64,000 nt of DNA from Alentia gelatinosa (GCA_950022655.1 OX465589.1:25163626-25227625); one strand, 5' to 3'. Positions 35,550 to 50,500 are shown, counted from the first letter of the stretch. Numbers and translations: made by a program. The notes: a model not told the origin generated them from the letters alone.

Positions 35550-38500
35550 GTCAGTGTGATGATTTGTGCATAGAGAACATGCATATTTATAATTACCTCA
35601 GCCAGGTCAATGTGTTTCCTCACTACCATATCCAATGTGTTATTGTCACAAAAACAATGCAGAATCAGATATTGTCAGTGCCAATATCAGTGCCCTGATG
35701 GTATACAGTGCCGGGAGTGGTAAAACTCACCAGTTTGCTTAGGACCGGTTATCTACCATTTTACTGCCCAACCTGTCCACTTGCCTTATATAAGATTTTT
35801 GTCCTATTGGCCCATTTAGGTAAAGATATATGTAGAAGGCAGTCTTTAGAGAGGACCGCTTTGGTATTGATAGGAGAAAGCGGAGGCAGCTATATCGATG
35901 AACTAATTTAAATATGTATATAAAACAAAGTAGTCTTTCATTCATCAAAGCTTTCAGAGCTGGGACTAATTCCTTCTGCTCGATAGTATTTACTTAAGAT
36001 AGCCAATATTGTAAATCATGGTAAACGGTTTGCTACAAAACGGTGGATGTCAGCTAATTACTGGTGTATCCTGTACTTTTTGGTTTAGTTGAAACTGGTC
36101 TCTCGAGTTATACACCTAGCCCTTCCCCGATCCGCCCCCCCCCCCCCCCCCCCACCCCCTCACCGCGATTCCTGGGCCTGTAGGGAGGACGACTACATAT
36201 TAGTATTTCATCCTGATTATTTCAATGTTTATGAGCAAAGCATTGAGCAAGTCTGTGTCAATTGAATAGTCTCTTACTCCGACATAAAACCCGAGATGTT
36301 ATGGACATCTAGTAGAATGCAAAGACTTTATGGTGGTCGGTTTTATCAGGTATGTGCTAAGAGCCTGGTGGACTTTATGGTCAGTGTTGATGTTCGGTCT
36401 TCACTACAAATAGTAGGGCAATTATTTCTTACACAGTCCTCAACGCTAACTCTTAACTATGGCCAAACAAAAATAAAGAGTAGGATCATCTCAATATTTT
36501 AAAATCATCAGGCTGTATTACTGACAACTACCCAATGGAATCATGTTAAATTTATTAAATGCTATTTACTAACCTAACTAATTGAACATGTTATTGGATC
36601 GGGAATTGCCTCAGTTTTCATCAAGAGAAAACGACTTCCAGCACTATGAGAAAATATTTACTACATAACTTGAGGCCAGGGATTAGCTCTGGCTTCATGT
36701 TCTATCTCATACCTGTCATCCTCATCTCATATCTCTGTTAACACCTGACGGTAGGGGTGTATAAATAATACATTTGTGCCAGGATGAAATAAAGGTAATG
36801 CCGAGTCTTGATGTTCCTGTGAATCCATACCTACAAAGAAAGACCTCATTTGAGTGTTTAGGCGAAAAAGGAGACAAATTCCAGCAGTGATTTAAAGAAA
36901 ACGAGAAAAAGACGCCTTGAATGATTCCAAATCATAACTGTTACAATGCAATCAAGGGAAATTAGAATGCATATCTATTCCTAGCCATTCTGTTCCGAAA
37001 TAATATTATAATTGCTTCATTATCATAAGGGTTCTAAATTTCCGACTTTTTCCTCAGTCCCGACTTGCATCCCTGAATTACCTGATGAGAGCTTTGATGT
37101 TTTGTATTTCACCCATACGGTCCACTTTTTCTAGCAATTGCTACAGTGAATTGCTTAGAGAGAGAGAGAGAGCACAAACTGATCTGATCTTGATCGAGTG
37201 TACAAACCCTCGGTTTTTAATTTTATCTGTGTTCTACAACACTTAGAGATCATCATATTCAAGTTTCAGAAAAATGACATTGGTTTTAATTTTTTAGCCA
37301 TATTTTCCGATCTGCCTTTAACCACATGCATCTTATGCAGGTGGCCATATTCATAGATGATTAATTCACAACAAATTAACCAATGAATTTAATAGACAAT
37401 AATCGATGGTTTTTTGAACAGGCGGCCGTACACCACGAGTGGTTGACGCGAAGTAATACACTAACGTTAGCGAGTGTATTACGACGTCAACTTCGAGTGG
37501 TTTACAGAGCCGCCTGTTAGAAAAAAACCATCGTTTATAGCATCTACTATCAACCTTTTCGAATCGATTAATCCCAGTTATTGCCATATTAATGGGCATA
37601 ACAATAAGGAGAATTTCTTGGCTCTATAGCACAAAGGGACCATATTCTCGTATACCATGTCCTTGAGGCCGTATACCACAGATTTTAATCCGGGTATACC
37701 ATAGTTATGGTATCTGACAGGTTTTATATAATGGGGTCTTTGTATACGATGGATAATAGAATAATATTCAGTATGTATAGAAATACCATGCTACCAAAAA
37801 GAGAGGGACGTGTAATTTGATATGAAGAAAAAAATTACCAAGGAGATTTATTCAACCAAAATGGCAAAGCATAGAAGTAGATTCAAAGTAGACTGTGACT
37901 GTAAACCTCTCAGACTCCCAGTATTTGTCTTTATAGAGTGCAACTTCTCAGACTTCCAGTGACGGGGTTTACAGTCACAGTGAAGACTGTCAGATAACAG
38001 TGACTATTCACAGTCACAATGAAGCCTCTCAGACTACCAGTGACAGTGTTTACATTCATAATGAGGCCTATTAGACTACCAGTAACTATGTATAAAGTCA
38101 CAGTTGAATCTCTCAGATCACCAGTCACTGTCTTTACAGTCACAGTGAAATCTCCCAGAATACCGATAACTGTTAACACAGTTATATAACTGTGTTAACA
38201 GTCACAGTGAGGCCTCTCAGACTACTGGTAGCTGTTTTTATAGTCACAGTAAAATCCTTCAGATTACTGGTAACTGTGTTTACAGTCCCAGTGAAGCTTC
38301 TCAGACTATCGGTAACTGTGTTTTTAGTCACAGTGAAATCTCCCAGACTACCAGTGACTGTGTTAATAGTCACAGTGAAGCCCCTCAGATTAGAACTATT
38401 AGTACACCATTTACATGTCACTCTCCGTTGATACCTGACTGGGAACATGCTCCTCAAATGTCATCTGCTGACGCCAATGTGGACGTTTTTTGTGTGCGCA

Positions 38501-41500
38501 GTCGACCATGACCCACTACTAAGAAGAACCACATTATGCAAAAAACTTGCTGTTTACCTATGATTCATGAGAGTCCTACAGCGAAACAACATATATCATA
38601 CTGACTTTTTCCCACCATGATATCTGCGGCCCCAGGAAATAATTAGGGATTAGCAACTTTTAGGATCAACGTAGAAAATATACCATTAAATACGTTGTAT
38701 AATATCTCTTTATGAAGTCTGGCCACAGGCATCTGGAATATCCTTTAAATTATGGAGTTTTATTATGATTATGGAAATTATTGAAGATTTGGGATGCGTT
38801 AGAGGGGTGGTTGTTTCTAAATGCTGCCTGAGGGCATTTGGAAGGAAAGTACTACAAAATACATCCAGCTTTGAAAATGGGTCTTGTTTTACAAGTATTA
38901 GGCGTGATTTAGAGCTCTGTAGCCAGCATCTACGAACCACTCACTATCTTCAGCAGAGACACCAGTTTTACGGCTTTTTCAGGTTCTCCATATTTTTATG
39001 GCGTATCAAATTATGACCGTGGTAGAGATAAAGAAAGGAAATAAACTGGGTCGAAAACTGTCCGGCTTTTTCCCCCCTAAACTCACTGACACCTCCCTTA
39101 CAAATACAAGTATTATGCCCCAAAACTAAATCTTTCTTAAATTAAACTTTAATACATGTGATAAACAGAAAAACGAGAAATCTCGCACAGCTTAGCCTGT
39201 AGTAGAACAGCACTGATACAGCTTGTCACAATGTAATGTATCAGTGTGCCCAACAGTATAGGGTCTGAGACAGGTGTTAAACTGGAAATACCCCCAATAC
39301 CTGGTGGGAGACGTGCAGACCCAGTCTGTAATTCTTCCTCACCGCCATGTGAATCAGCGGCACTGTGGTTGGTTCTCCTGTTGGCAGCAGTTAATGCGGT
39401 GACAGTCCACCTGACAATACTCACACTCATGAGTCATCTACGGTAGTAGGTGCTTTGAGACTGAGACCTTAACCTTTTATATTCATGAAAATGTATGATA
39501 TTATTTTTACAGAAAGATCTAGGTTCTATAGTCAAATACCGCAGATGTGTTATTGCCTGTTTATATATGGCAAGTTCTGAAACCAAAATCTTACTAATTC
39601 TTGACACCGATGTAGATGCATACGTTGCAAATGCACGTGTAATTAAATGAACAAATTTCCAGAATTCCAAATAATGCACAGTTCTAGAACCCCCCCCCCC
39701 CCCAATTCTGTTGTAGACTGTTATTTTCTATGAAACTGAATTCCCAGATTTATTGATACATCATGATCATAGTAGGACGCGGGTAGGAGGCTCCTCCGAT
39801 TAGCGGACCACCCTGCAACTGGGACCAGTTTGCTGCAAACGGAATCTGTTGTTTTTGTTCACTTCACAGAGTGACCACTCCACAACCGGGACCGCTTTGG
39901 CCCGGGGAGGGTGGTCCACTTAGCGGGTTTCTAATATATATATATATGTGTGTGTGTATATATTCTTTTTGTCATTATTTAGAAAAATGCAGTTCTCCGC
40001 CGCAGCCGAGTTTTTTCAGATAAAACCATGAGTCACATATACAACGGGAGCATTATATATATTTCTCCCGTGAGAAATTGTCAAATAGTGAAAAAACTTG
40101 GATATCGATAAAATCTATTTGTCCGCTTGGAATAGAGTAGAAATGTTTTAAAAGCTATACCTTACAACTTGATAGATGACATAGCCGAGTCAGATGAAAG
40201 CCATGACATTACTCGCAGATGGACTAAATAGTAGTTTGGGGATTTTTCTTCATAAAGGCGAATGTGAGTGACCCTAGTGACCTTGTGGGGGTGTTTACAA
40301 GGTCCTGGTTCACTGTTCCATTTGGCTTGGTCCCCAGGCATTGCCTCTGTATACAAGGGTGGGAAGGTGGGCCTGTTCGTAGGGGTGCAGTGTTGGGAGG
40401 AGGGGTGCATACCGTAACCATGGCATCAGCAGTCCACCTACATTCTTACCAAACACATGTGCCTTTTTTCACCCTAATGACCTTTTTATATAAGCACACT
40501 CACAACGCAAAACATATTTTAAGATATTTCTGGTATTTGTTGATAGAAACTCTATTGCAGTTCCCATAGAGATAGTTCTCTATTCAAAACTGCGTAGTCT
40601 CCAGAGAAAACTAAAGGTCAATGGGGATGAATTATACTATAACATAAACTTTATTGTCACAATATATATCATAAAACATTTATGAATATTCACGGTGTAT
40701 TCCAAATCTCGACAACTGGACGTTTTCACATTTGAAGTAAAAATACAAAAAGATGTTTCCAGCAGACGACTTTTCTGGATCAGACGCAAGGTGGTTCTCT
40801 TTACTGCTAGGAGGTCAATCACCACGACAACTGGTGTCGCCGTGCCTCCGCGGTGAGATCTCCTGGAAAACCGTAAAACCTGAAGAGGTTGAAAGTTCCC
40901 AAAAGATTAATTATTCCACGATTATCAACGAGATTCATGGTAGGCCTATATGACTTGGAACTGGTGAAAAACAGAAAGTTGTGTCCATTTTGTGGTTGGA
41001 TTTTTGTATCATAGAATTGATCTTTAGCGTCCATTTAGAACGCAGACGACATTCAGTGAATTTACTGACGTGCTGGTTCCCCTGGGGTTCACGCCGTAAT
41101 ACCTCAGTTCCATCTAGAGACCAGTGGCGGCAGGTTGGGTGCTGTGTGCTCCTGGTCTTTATAATGTAACAGATTTTTAGATTTGTAATCTTCATCTTTT
41201 AATCTACCGCTAATATAGAAGTCACACTCGAGGTGCTCCTTAGTCACGGTTCAGTAACTTCAAATTGTACTGGACAGGAATTATCAGGTTGAGCAGTGAA
41301 GGATCTCGTAAACTCACACCTGGGGACGCAGATAGCCGGGAGGAGGCTGTAAACTGAGTGCTTTTACTAAGTCGGAGACGAAGGACCGGACAACATGGAC
41401 CCAAGGCCAAGTTCTATTGGCCCATTGCTTACCGTTATCTGGTCAGATTTGAAAGCAGCACAATGTAAACCCCACTTAGGTTATTAGCCGTACATTCATT

Positions 41501-44500
41501 CATGTAGCCATTTAGGAGAATATGTCTGTAGGCTTCAACGAGAAGGTATGTCAAAAGATACGTAGAAGTACCAAAAGTACCATCATAACACTAGGTCTGT
41601 AGGCACATTTCCTTTAGACTTTAGTAGGTTATCTGTTTCTTATTGACTAAATCATTAGATAGAATTAACGGAACCATCAAAATCCCACAAGCCTAGTTTT
41701 GTCTGCAACCACACTTTTTGTATCTGTGACCACGGACTTGTATACTAAGCTTAAATCCCCATCTCATAGATTTAGTTAATAGGATATGACATAAATATGC
41801 TTCTCATATTTTATGTTGGATTGAGATTTCACTTCTGTCAATTTTGTTTTTATAAATGGGACATCTAGTTGCGTAGTTTTTTTCTGAATGGCCATCTATG
41901 CGTCCAGAGTTTGATCTATTTATCCCCACCAACTCAGACTTGTTAACATCAGCAGTGATGAAAACTACTACATTTATATTGGCATATTCTGACCCGAGGG
42001 ATCAGCGTTTTAGCGGCGTCCTCTTTTGGGGGACATTGGGTTCAGTGTACTCAATAGCCTGTTGAGTACATTGAATCCAATGTCCCCCAAATTTAATCGT
42101 TAATAGCGACCGTTTTGAGACCAGTCTAATTATCATACATTTGGCGATAATTATTCAACCCTTGGGGCCAATGGTCGCTGTATTTATCTTGAATCTCGTC
42201 TTGAAACTTCAATAATCGCTATTAACGATTATCGCATCTAAAAACGGGTCTCTGGACTCGTAACCCCAAGGTTCTAGGACCTTGTGGGTTCTAGTCCCAC
42301 TGCAGCCACTCTTCTCCTTCACCCCAACAGTGGTAGATTTACTGCTATATTTAAGGCCAATCATTCTCATTCTATGTGGTGTGGGAACTAAAATAACTCT
42401 CACCTCGGTAAATTTGTAGAGTGATATTTTAAACTAAATTCATCTCCTTGATTTGATCACCATCAAAACCAAAGTAAATCTTATATAACACATTGGAAGT
42501 TAAACTACCCAAACAACAACAGCAACAACTTAGAAGCCCAACTGCACTGTTATGGGATAGCCTCTCATATTTGTTTAAGTATTGTGTAGTGATTTTCTTT
42601 CATTTGGCATAACGGAAAATACTTAAAGATGAAATATTATGTAGCCATTATTAGATATGCTACATCATGTTAACGTGTGTTTATCATAGATTAGTTTAAT
42701 AGTATAAACGTTTGCAGGAAGAAAAATGCTAGTACTGTAAAGCTATTTCTTTATACGAATCACAACTTTATATCAAGATGACGAGTCTAGAGAGGTCAAC
42801 CTCCCGCTTAAGTTAAAAGTAAATCACACATTCAAATAGGAAAACAAACTCGAAACTCAAATACAAAAAATAATCTAAAAAAAAAACGTAATAACGGAAA
42901 GAATACCTCATACTTTCTCAAATCAAAACGATTTGGGATCTTCACCGGGTTAAGTTCAATTTTGTATTTGTAGGTGTTTTTGACAAGTTTATAACGGCGA
43001 GTGTCAGTACATGTGTTAGGCTTGTCCTTTCTGCCGCGTCATGTTCACGTTTAGAATTAGGTTTGAGCTAAACGTGCTTGCCGGATTAACCCTTCACAGG
43101 CGGCGATAATGCCGGCCCGCTTTACCAGCCATTCACAACGGACTGCCTCGCAGCAGGACCACTTAGTATCAACCGAGTGCTTATTGTTGATATTTCTTGT
43201 GGGCGTCACTAGACGCACGCGTTTGCTCTGAATTGTCATTTCCGGTCTTCAATACGCTGGTAGCTAGAAAAAAATGTTTTCAATCATTCAGGCGCGAACG
43301 CTTGTCCAATGGGAAACTTGTTCCTGACCAATGCCACATTTGCCTTACCTGGTGCCTAGTGTTAACCAAATGTATCACATTTATGAAACCATTACCCATA
43401 GTGCAGTAGGGGTGGGGAGCTAGGTCAGTGGTCAGGGCACTGGACTTGTAATCCCAAGGTTGTAGGACTTTGTGGCTTCGAGTCCCACTGCAGCCACTTT
43501 TCTCCTTCATTCCCAGCAGTGTTAGATTTACTGCTATATTAAAAGCCAATCCTTCTCATACCATCTCTATGTGGTGTGGGAACTAAAATAACTCTCACCT
43601 CAGTAAATATGTTGGGGTGAGATTTCTACCTGAATTCATTACATAGATTCGATCACCACCCTTGTGTAAAAGAACCTTGAGAAAGTCTGGTGAGAACCTC
43701 TAATGGTTAACTGGACGTTAAATCAAACCAAACAACCAACATAGTGCAGTAGTTTAGGTAGACAATGGTCAATACGGGCGATACTGCTTTATGCAGGTTT
43801 TATGGATTCAGATCTCATTCTCAATAAAACGTACGTTAAAGACGTACATGTATATATAGTCATACAACGTAACTCCAATCCTTCTGAATCATTCGGAAAC
43901 CTTTTCATGAGATACACGTAGTGCAATCTGGAAATAATTACCTGAATCTCCAAAGCAAATCAGTTCGAGGGGTCCTCTTAAGTGTAATCTGTATTTAATT
44001 GTATGTAATCCAACATGACTGTTTTATCTATTCACTGGTTAAGCAATGTTGGGTAATCAGTGTGTTCAGATTATAGTCATGACGGGAGATTGTACATGAC
44101 TGGGTGTACGCCCTTTATTAGTGTCAGCTCTTTGTTTCTCATTATGAACCAATACATGGTGAAATTAACTTTATTGAACAAAGCAGGATGTGCCATTTAC
44201 TATTTTACTGAGTTCAATAATTATATGAGTGGGATATGCACTCCATCAGTGATGTTATCAGTAGTTTGAAGATTTACAAACCGTGTACAACTTTGGCATT
44301 TATTAGATCTTTCTTGAGAATCCTACCTTCTAATAGCTAATGGTCAGAGTAAGTGCTGACATATTTCATCATGTCGAAAGAAATACAGAGAATATTAATT
44401 TTATGATACCAGTAAATCTTACCAGTGATTTTTATCAACATTAATGTTTATACAAACTTCAGCAATTCATCATAAATGGAAGATCTACATGAACAGTTTT

Positions 44501-47500
44501 CCTACTCTCCTATACTACTAAGAAGTGTGCATTTCCTCTGTAGACCGCAGAGCAATATACTTGTCGTTGTAGTGGGTAATAGTCCCAGCCTGTGGTTTTA
44601 CTGGCGTTACTGTGTACATTATACGAGGTTTGCAGTTGGTCATCTTACACCATGTTAAACACAACTTCTCGCCCCGGTTGTCGAGCGGCCTGGTCGTGCG
44701 CTCTGGAATGTGTTGATGTGGGATTAAGTACAGTCCACGCGTAGCTTAACCATGTTAACCCGGGTCTATAAATCCCAGCCCAATCTATTATACCCAACAT
44801 TGACGTGTGTGTGTGTAGGGGGGGGGGGGGGCCTGATAACTTGTACAAATACACACAGTACTGACTGTGACCCAACACAACTTGTGAAGTATTGCACACA
44901 AACCATTAGAGATAGGCTAGCACATATATACTGGTGTTTATTTACCTGCCTTCTGCTATTATGGTTCTCATTTGGACAAAAGTGTATATAACAGATCTAT
45001 CTTGGTTAAATGAAATAAAAGAAATATGAAGAAATTGATAGAAGTATTCCAAACCCTAGTGGGTATTTATTGATATGGCAATATTTGAAATATGTGAATA
45101 GCTCTGGGAGATTTTTTTCATGACCCCAGCTGATGTTTCATATCATGAAGTTGTTTTTGTTATTCAAGTTCATTGATTAATTTTGTTATATTTTCTGTTT
45201 TTTTTCTCCATTGAATATAGACGTATATAGATCTCTGCGATGCAAATTAAACCAATCATTACTTGAATATTAGTGTTTTTGACGTGCGTTCTTGAATTTG
45301 AATGTATCTGAATGCACAATGTGCCTTATTCATGAGAGGGGGGCATCCATAAAGTACGCACGCATTGAGGGGGTTGGGGAGGTAAAAAGATTCGAAAATT
45401 TTGCGTATGCTTCTTCTTTGTTCTATTGCGTACAAGATCGGGAGGGGGGGGGGTAAATATTGCGGAAATTCTGCGTATATACTTTATGATGGCCCCTTGG
45501 GATTTTTTCGGATTTCTGGAATTGTCGACGTCCCAAAAGGTCATTCCAGAGATCAATGTCATTTTTTTATTTCTAAATCCAATGCCTGCTTATTGTGAGT
45601 GTATTCTAGCGGCGTTTCAACTGTTTAGAACATCTTACCAATCTACTACACCTCTCACCTGTAACTGTTAAGAGTGGTGATTTTAACATTGTCTCTTATT
45701 GTTACAGTGAGGAGTCGGCGGCGAAGGGCTTCACAGTAATCGTCGATAATAGGGAGGGTTACTGGAGGAACCTGCGTACTCTTTTCAGAGCCATCCAGGT
45801 AAGAAACCAACACTATTCGCAACTCAGCTAACTCAAAGTATCAATGGGAAGTCCTGATGAAATCAACAGAAAGGATAACGCTTATTTTATTTCGAGGAGT
45901 GTAGAGTAAGACATGTTCAACAACATGTTCAATTGTGTTCCATTTCAGTAAAGCCTCTATGACAGTCATAAGATACTGATCTGGGAGCATAGTGTTCTTT
46001 CAGTATGGTAGATTTTATCCATGAGACTATGTTTAACTCTGTCCTTCTCATTACCTATATCATAACATCATTCATACGAGGGCTGTATTCACAGTCTACA
46101 TACTCAAAGGTCACTATATCTATATACTTTACATAATGTATGTATGTGTAGTGTCTATAGTTAATGCTTTCTTTGCTCATTTCCCGTATCTTACAGTAGT
46201 CACCTAGGGGACCTAGTCATGGAAATATAAATATCCATGTACTGTATGTGATGTAGGCCTATATAGGTAATATCTACGAGACTGTATTCAATGGTTTTTC
46301 TCAATACCTACGTTTTACAGCAGTCACTCGGGGGCCGCATTCACGGAGTCTACGTACTCAGACCTGACCAGATACTCGACCGACAACGACTCAACCTCAG
46401 CTTCCGTAAAGACAAGACTGCTCTCAGCTTTGAGGTAACTACTCCAGTCTTTAGATATTAGAAAAATTTATCAGTTCATATCCCAAGTTTTATTTTATAG
46501 TTTATCCAAATTAAGATCTATCAAAAAGTTAATGAAATGTGACGATCATGCAAAATATTGAGAGGTAATTTCAAAACCCGGACCCAGGACAAGTATAGAA
46601 ATTTCTCCTAAGGTACCATCCACTATGATTGGGAAGATTTACATATTAGAGTTACTATGTTCCGGTGAGAGAAAGTCAAAGTTACGAGGTAAGGCTCTGA
46701 AAAATTACTGCCCAAGGCCTTGGCCGCGGTCAGTAATTTTTCCAAGCCTTACCGAGTAACTTTGACTTTCTCTCTCCTAAAACTTGGTTTCCCATTCCTA
46801 TATACCTTCAAATGTGGGTTAACAACGGTAATTAGCGTTATTTGCTCACTCACCATCAAACCCGAAGCCAGATCCAGCCTTATCAAGTCACTTGACAGTC
46901 TGTGTTTTCTCCCCACAGCGCTTTTCATATGAATTTATTAAGAGACGATCTGATTGGTCTAAATGTCAACCTTGGGTAGTATACGGCAACCTTGCATAGT
47001 ATACGGCAACCTTGGGTAGTATACATAAGTTACTCCACCCCCAGAACGTGGCATAAGCAGAGAGTGTATGGCCACAGGTATATAGGAATTGAGCTTTCTA
47101 TATTAACCTCTCCCAGCCTCCATTTGAAAAATAGCCTGTACTATCTACAAACAGCTAACCCAAGCCAGGTAGAACTGATAACAGAAGAATCTATCACATA
47201 TCTTGCGTGTATGTGGAGAGGAAGTGTAATGGAGAGAGCTAGTGCGTTGTATAGACACTACTTCTCTCTGCACGCTAAATCCTCATCCTTGTCAGCAATC
47301 ATGAGATCGAAATCGCTCCAGGCCATCCAGTTCCAAAATGTTGGTAAAAATCGAAACTCAATTTCCATTTATAAATGCACTGATGAGACTGAAATATGAC
47401 CTTTAGAGACCGACTCTAAATCATCTACTGTTTAAAGTGGTAGTCTGTGACACGACCAAACACCGTGCATGCTGTGCTGTCTTTTTTATCTGAAGTTCGG

Positions 47501-50500
47501 ATCTATGCTAAACATGCTGATCGTTCTTTTGTAGCCGCAGTTTGTGACACTTCAGCGCCTACAGGGCGCGGTGGATGGTGGACAGCTGACGGCCGACCTG
47601 GGCGGAACCATGCCTTACAACCACGAGACGTGGCTCAACAACAGACTTGTGAGTTATTCTAATTGCCTATTTCTTACAATGTTTTGAACATGAAGCCTAC
47701 CACCTGCTGGTTATACACAGGTAAAGGCAGTACTTAATTGGCCATACAAAACTATAGAAAAAAGGTTTTGAAATCAATTACGATACGGAAGCTTGTTTCC
47801 ATTTGGTGTAAAGCTTATCATAGAGAGTGTACTTTCTCGTATACAGTCCATGAGTATGGAGATTACGCTTCAGATTATATAAAAAGCTGAATAAGCCTGC
47901 AGAATACATAGAAGTCTGTCCACGTATGAAATTTTGACCATACATTATACATATAACAGCTATAAAATATTTACAACTTCTGCTACACGTGAACTTAAAA
48001 GATTAAACCATCATCAAGACAGTGCACCTTTGGTCCACAATCGTAAAACACATACGGCAGACGGCATGTGCCGCTAACACCGACTAGCGTTGTACACGTA
48101 TGTATGTTGTACTGGACAGGCGCTGGAGCGGTTCCTGCGCGAGGCGAGGTCAGTGGGACGCCACCTGGACGCCGCCATGGCTCAGCTGACCGCGCGCCTG
48201 CGCCGTGAGGAGACGACGAGCCCGCAGGATCTGTTACGTCAGCACCGCCTGCTGCAGGAGAGCGTGCTGCAGTCCCCCGAACACGTCATCAGAACAGGTA
48301 CACAACGCAGCCTCTGTTTGTAGAAGGATCGGGGAGATATGCACTAAAAAATCAACTCTCATTTTACCATATACCACAAGGTGACAGCAGATATAGATGA
48401 TAGCTTGCATCTTAGAATATGTTATATACATGTATATAAACTTATATTTCGATTGAAGCTAAAGAAAATGTCTATTCCTCCTCATCTTGAAAGTTTGATA
48501 GAGAAGGTGTCTTAAATTCAATAATTCGCACCATACCGAGGTTATGCTCTTTTCAAACAACGTCAATGAGGCATCATAGGTGGTATTAAAACCTAGGTAA
48601 AATAAGTCTTAGTATACGAGTACATATATATTTATATATATGACAAATTGTGTCACACGTTGCCTGTGCGGTAACAGGACCGCAATGTCTCCTAAATTCT
48701 CTGCACCTCACATTGAAGGCTTCGCTTTAAGCTAGATGTTACCTCCATTCTCATTGGTCGGCCAAGCCATTGTCGACCCGTGGTTGATCCGTGACATGTA
48801 TATGAATATGAAATCCAGTGGGGAATGGAGCAATCACAAAACTATATTCGTTCTTTAAATCAGTGTAAATCACAATGCGATCATTGTAATTTCACTAAAC
48901 GTTCCCACAAAGCTATTTGTTTTTTTTCTGATATATATTGAAATGTTGTCACCAGGCCGGCGGCTGTACGACCAGCTGGGGGCCGACACGGAGGCGGGCT
49001 TCCAGCCGGACGCCGGCACGCTCACACTGGACACGGTGGTGGCCATGAACCAAGTGAAGCGGTCAGTGGAGATGCTGGAGAACCGCCTCGACAAACTGCA
49101 GGACTTCTGGCAGGAGCGGGACCGCGAACTCAGTCAGACTGTGCATTACTCGGACCTGGAGGGCGCCATGAAAACGGTCAGTTCTCCCTCACGAACAGTC
49201 TCCTATGTGGGATCATTTATTCCTGTTTTTACTCCTTGATATTAAACGAATTCAATAGTGGTGTCAGTAGCATTTGATACATGTTATCCAACTGAATTTT
49301 AATGGCTTTCAAATTGAGTTTAGTTTCCTCTCAGTAGCACAGGAAATTATGAGTTTTTTTGGAGCACATAATACATGTATGTATTGTCCAACGTTCTTGA
49401 TTTTACTGATATTAGCATTAAAGTCAGTTTTCTTTCATTAACACAGGAACTCAAATGACATACCTCAAATGTCATAAAGTACATAATGGTGAGCTGTCTC
49501 GATTTTTAGTTAAATGACATGTGAACTGGTTGTAGGTGGTGGACTGGATCGTGGGGCCTGCGGAGAAACTGCTACGATCTCAGGTCAACATCGGAGAGAA
49601 CTACAAGTCAGCGGACGAGCTGCGTAAACAGCACGAGCAACTCGAGCTCAAGTGCACGGTCAGTACTGCCCACATGGTAGAACTCAACATACCTCATAGT
49701 ATCTTTACGAAATCATATTTTAAACCTTTTTACATCAGCTAACGAGGCTAATAATACAAAAAAATCAATAAACATAAACAAAATTAGCAAGAAATTAACA
49801 TCTTTTGGTCGGGGGGGGGGGGGTGTACAAGACGATAAAAGGTTGTTTTGACCCCTTGCAGTTCACACTTTTATTTATATTTGAGGAGTTTGATATCGGG
49901 AGAGACATGAGAAAACATAGACAAGTAATATTAGGAAACGTCCTTACTGTGGACGAAACGGTTCCCGTTCGAGGTCAGTCGTCTATTTCATACAGGCCCT
50001 GTACCATAGGCAGAAGGCCATACGAAATCGATGTGTCAGACATGTGATACAGTATCACCCCGCGTAAGCGGACACACTTCGTTCCGGACCAAAGTGCCCG
50101 CTTACTCGGGCTGTCCGCTTACGCGAGGTTGAAATAAACATCTAATAGAAGGAACCGTTTCGAACAAAGGTGACCGTTCACGCGGGGTGTCCGTTAGGCG
50201 GGGTTCTACTGTACTAGGCCTTGGTTGATGTGTTGGTGGTATATGATTGACAGGACACGTACGGGACGTACGCCGAGTTACGGCACCGTGTGGACGAGCT
50301 GCTCAAGGAGGGCCACGAGAAGTCGGACGACGTGACGGCGCAGAGGGACTACATGGACACGGTGTGCCGCAGTTACGCCGCCCGCCTCGAGCGCCGCCGC
50401 AACCTCGTCATCACCTCCGTCCGCTTCCACAGGCTCTTTGAAGAGGTCAGCTCCCTGTACTTATACCAATGAGTCAGTCTCAAAAGGATGTAGCTAGCCT

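Larger units (their letters stand above)
35550..45707 (+). other. 10.2-kb SESTD1 intron 1
   Basis: It contains the hairpin/GTATAC repeat (37.4 kb), the 45-bp minisatellite (37.9 kb), the palindrome at 39.8 kb, an inverted repeat plus two SINEs (42.0-43.7 kb) and poly-G/C tracts. No other exon is supported. A tRNA-like head (GTTGTCGAGCGGCCTGGTCG) at about 44,680 may be a fragment of another SINE. Confidence 0.5.

Noticed and set aside
37931..38457. Val/Thr-rich minus-strand frames
   Set aside because: By-product of the 45-bp minisatellite.
43440..43492. Possible true tRNA-Thr gene
   Set aside because: The tRNA-like head has degenerate stems and is followed by the SINE body and tail, with a target duplication around the whole unit; it is a SINE, not a tRNA gene.
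46992..47399. 135-codon plus-strand frame after the GTATAC array
   Set aside because: No recognised domain or codon bias; lies inside a SESTD1 intron. It could be part of the repeat element, but nothing supports a protein.
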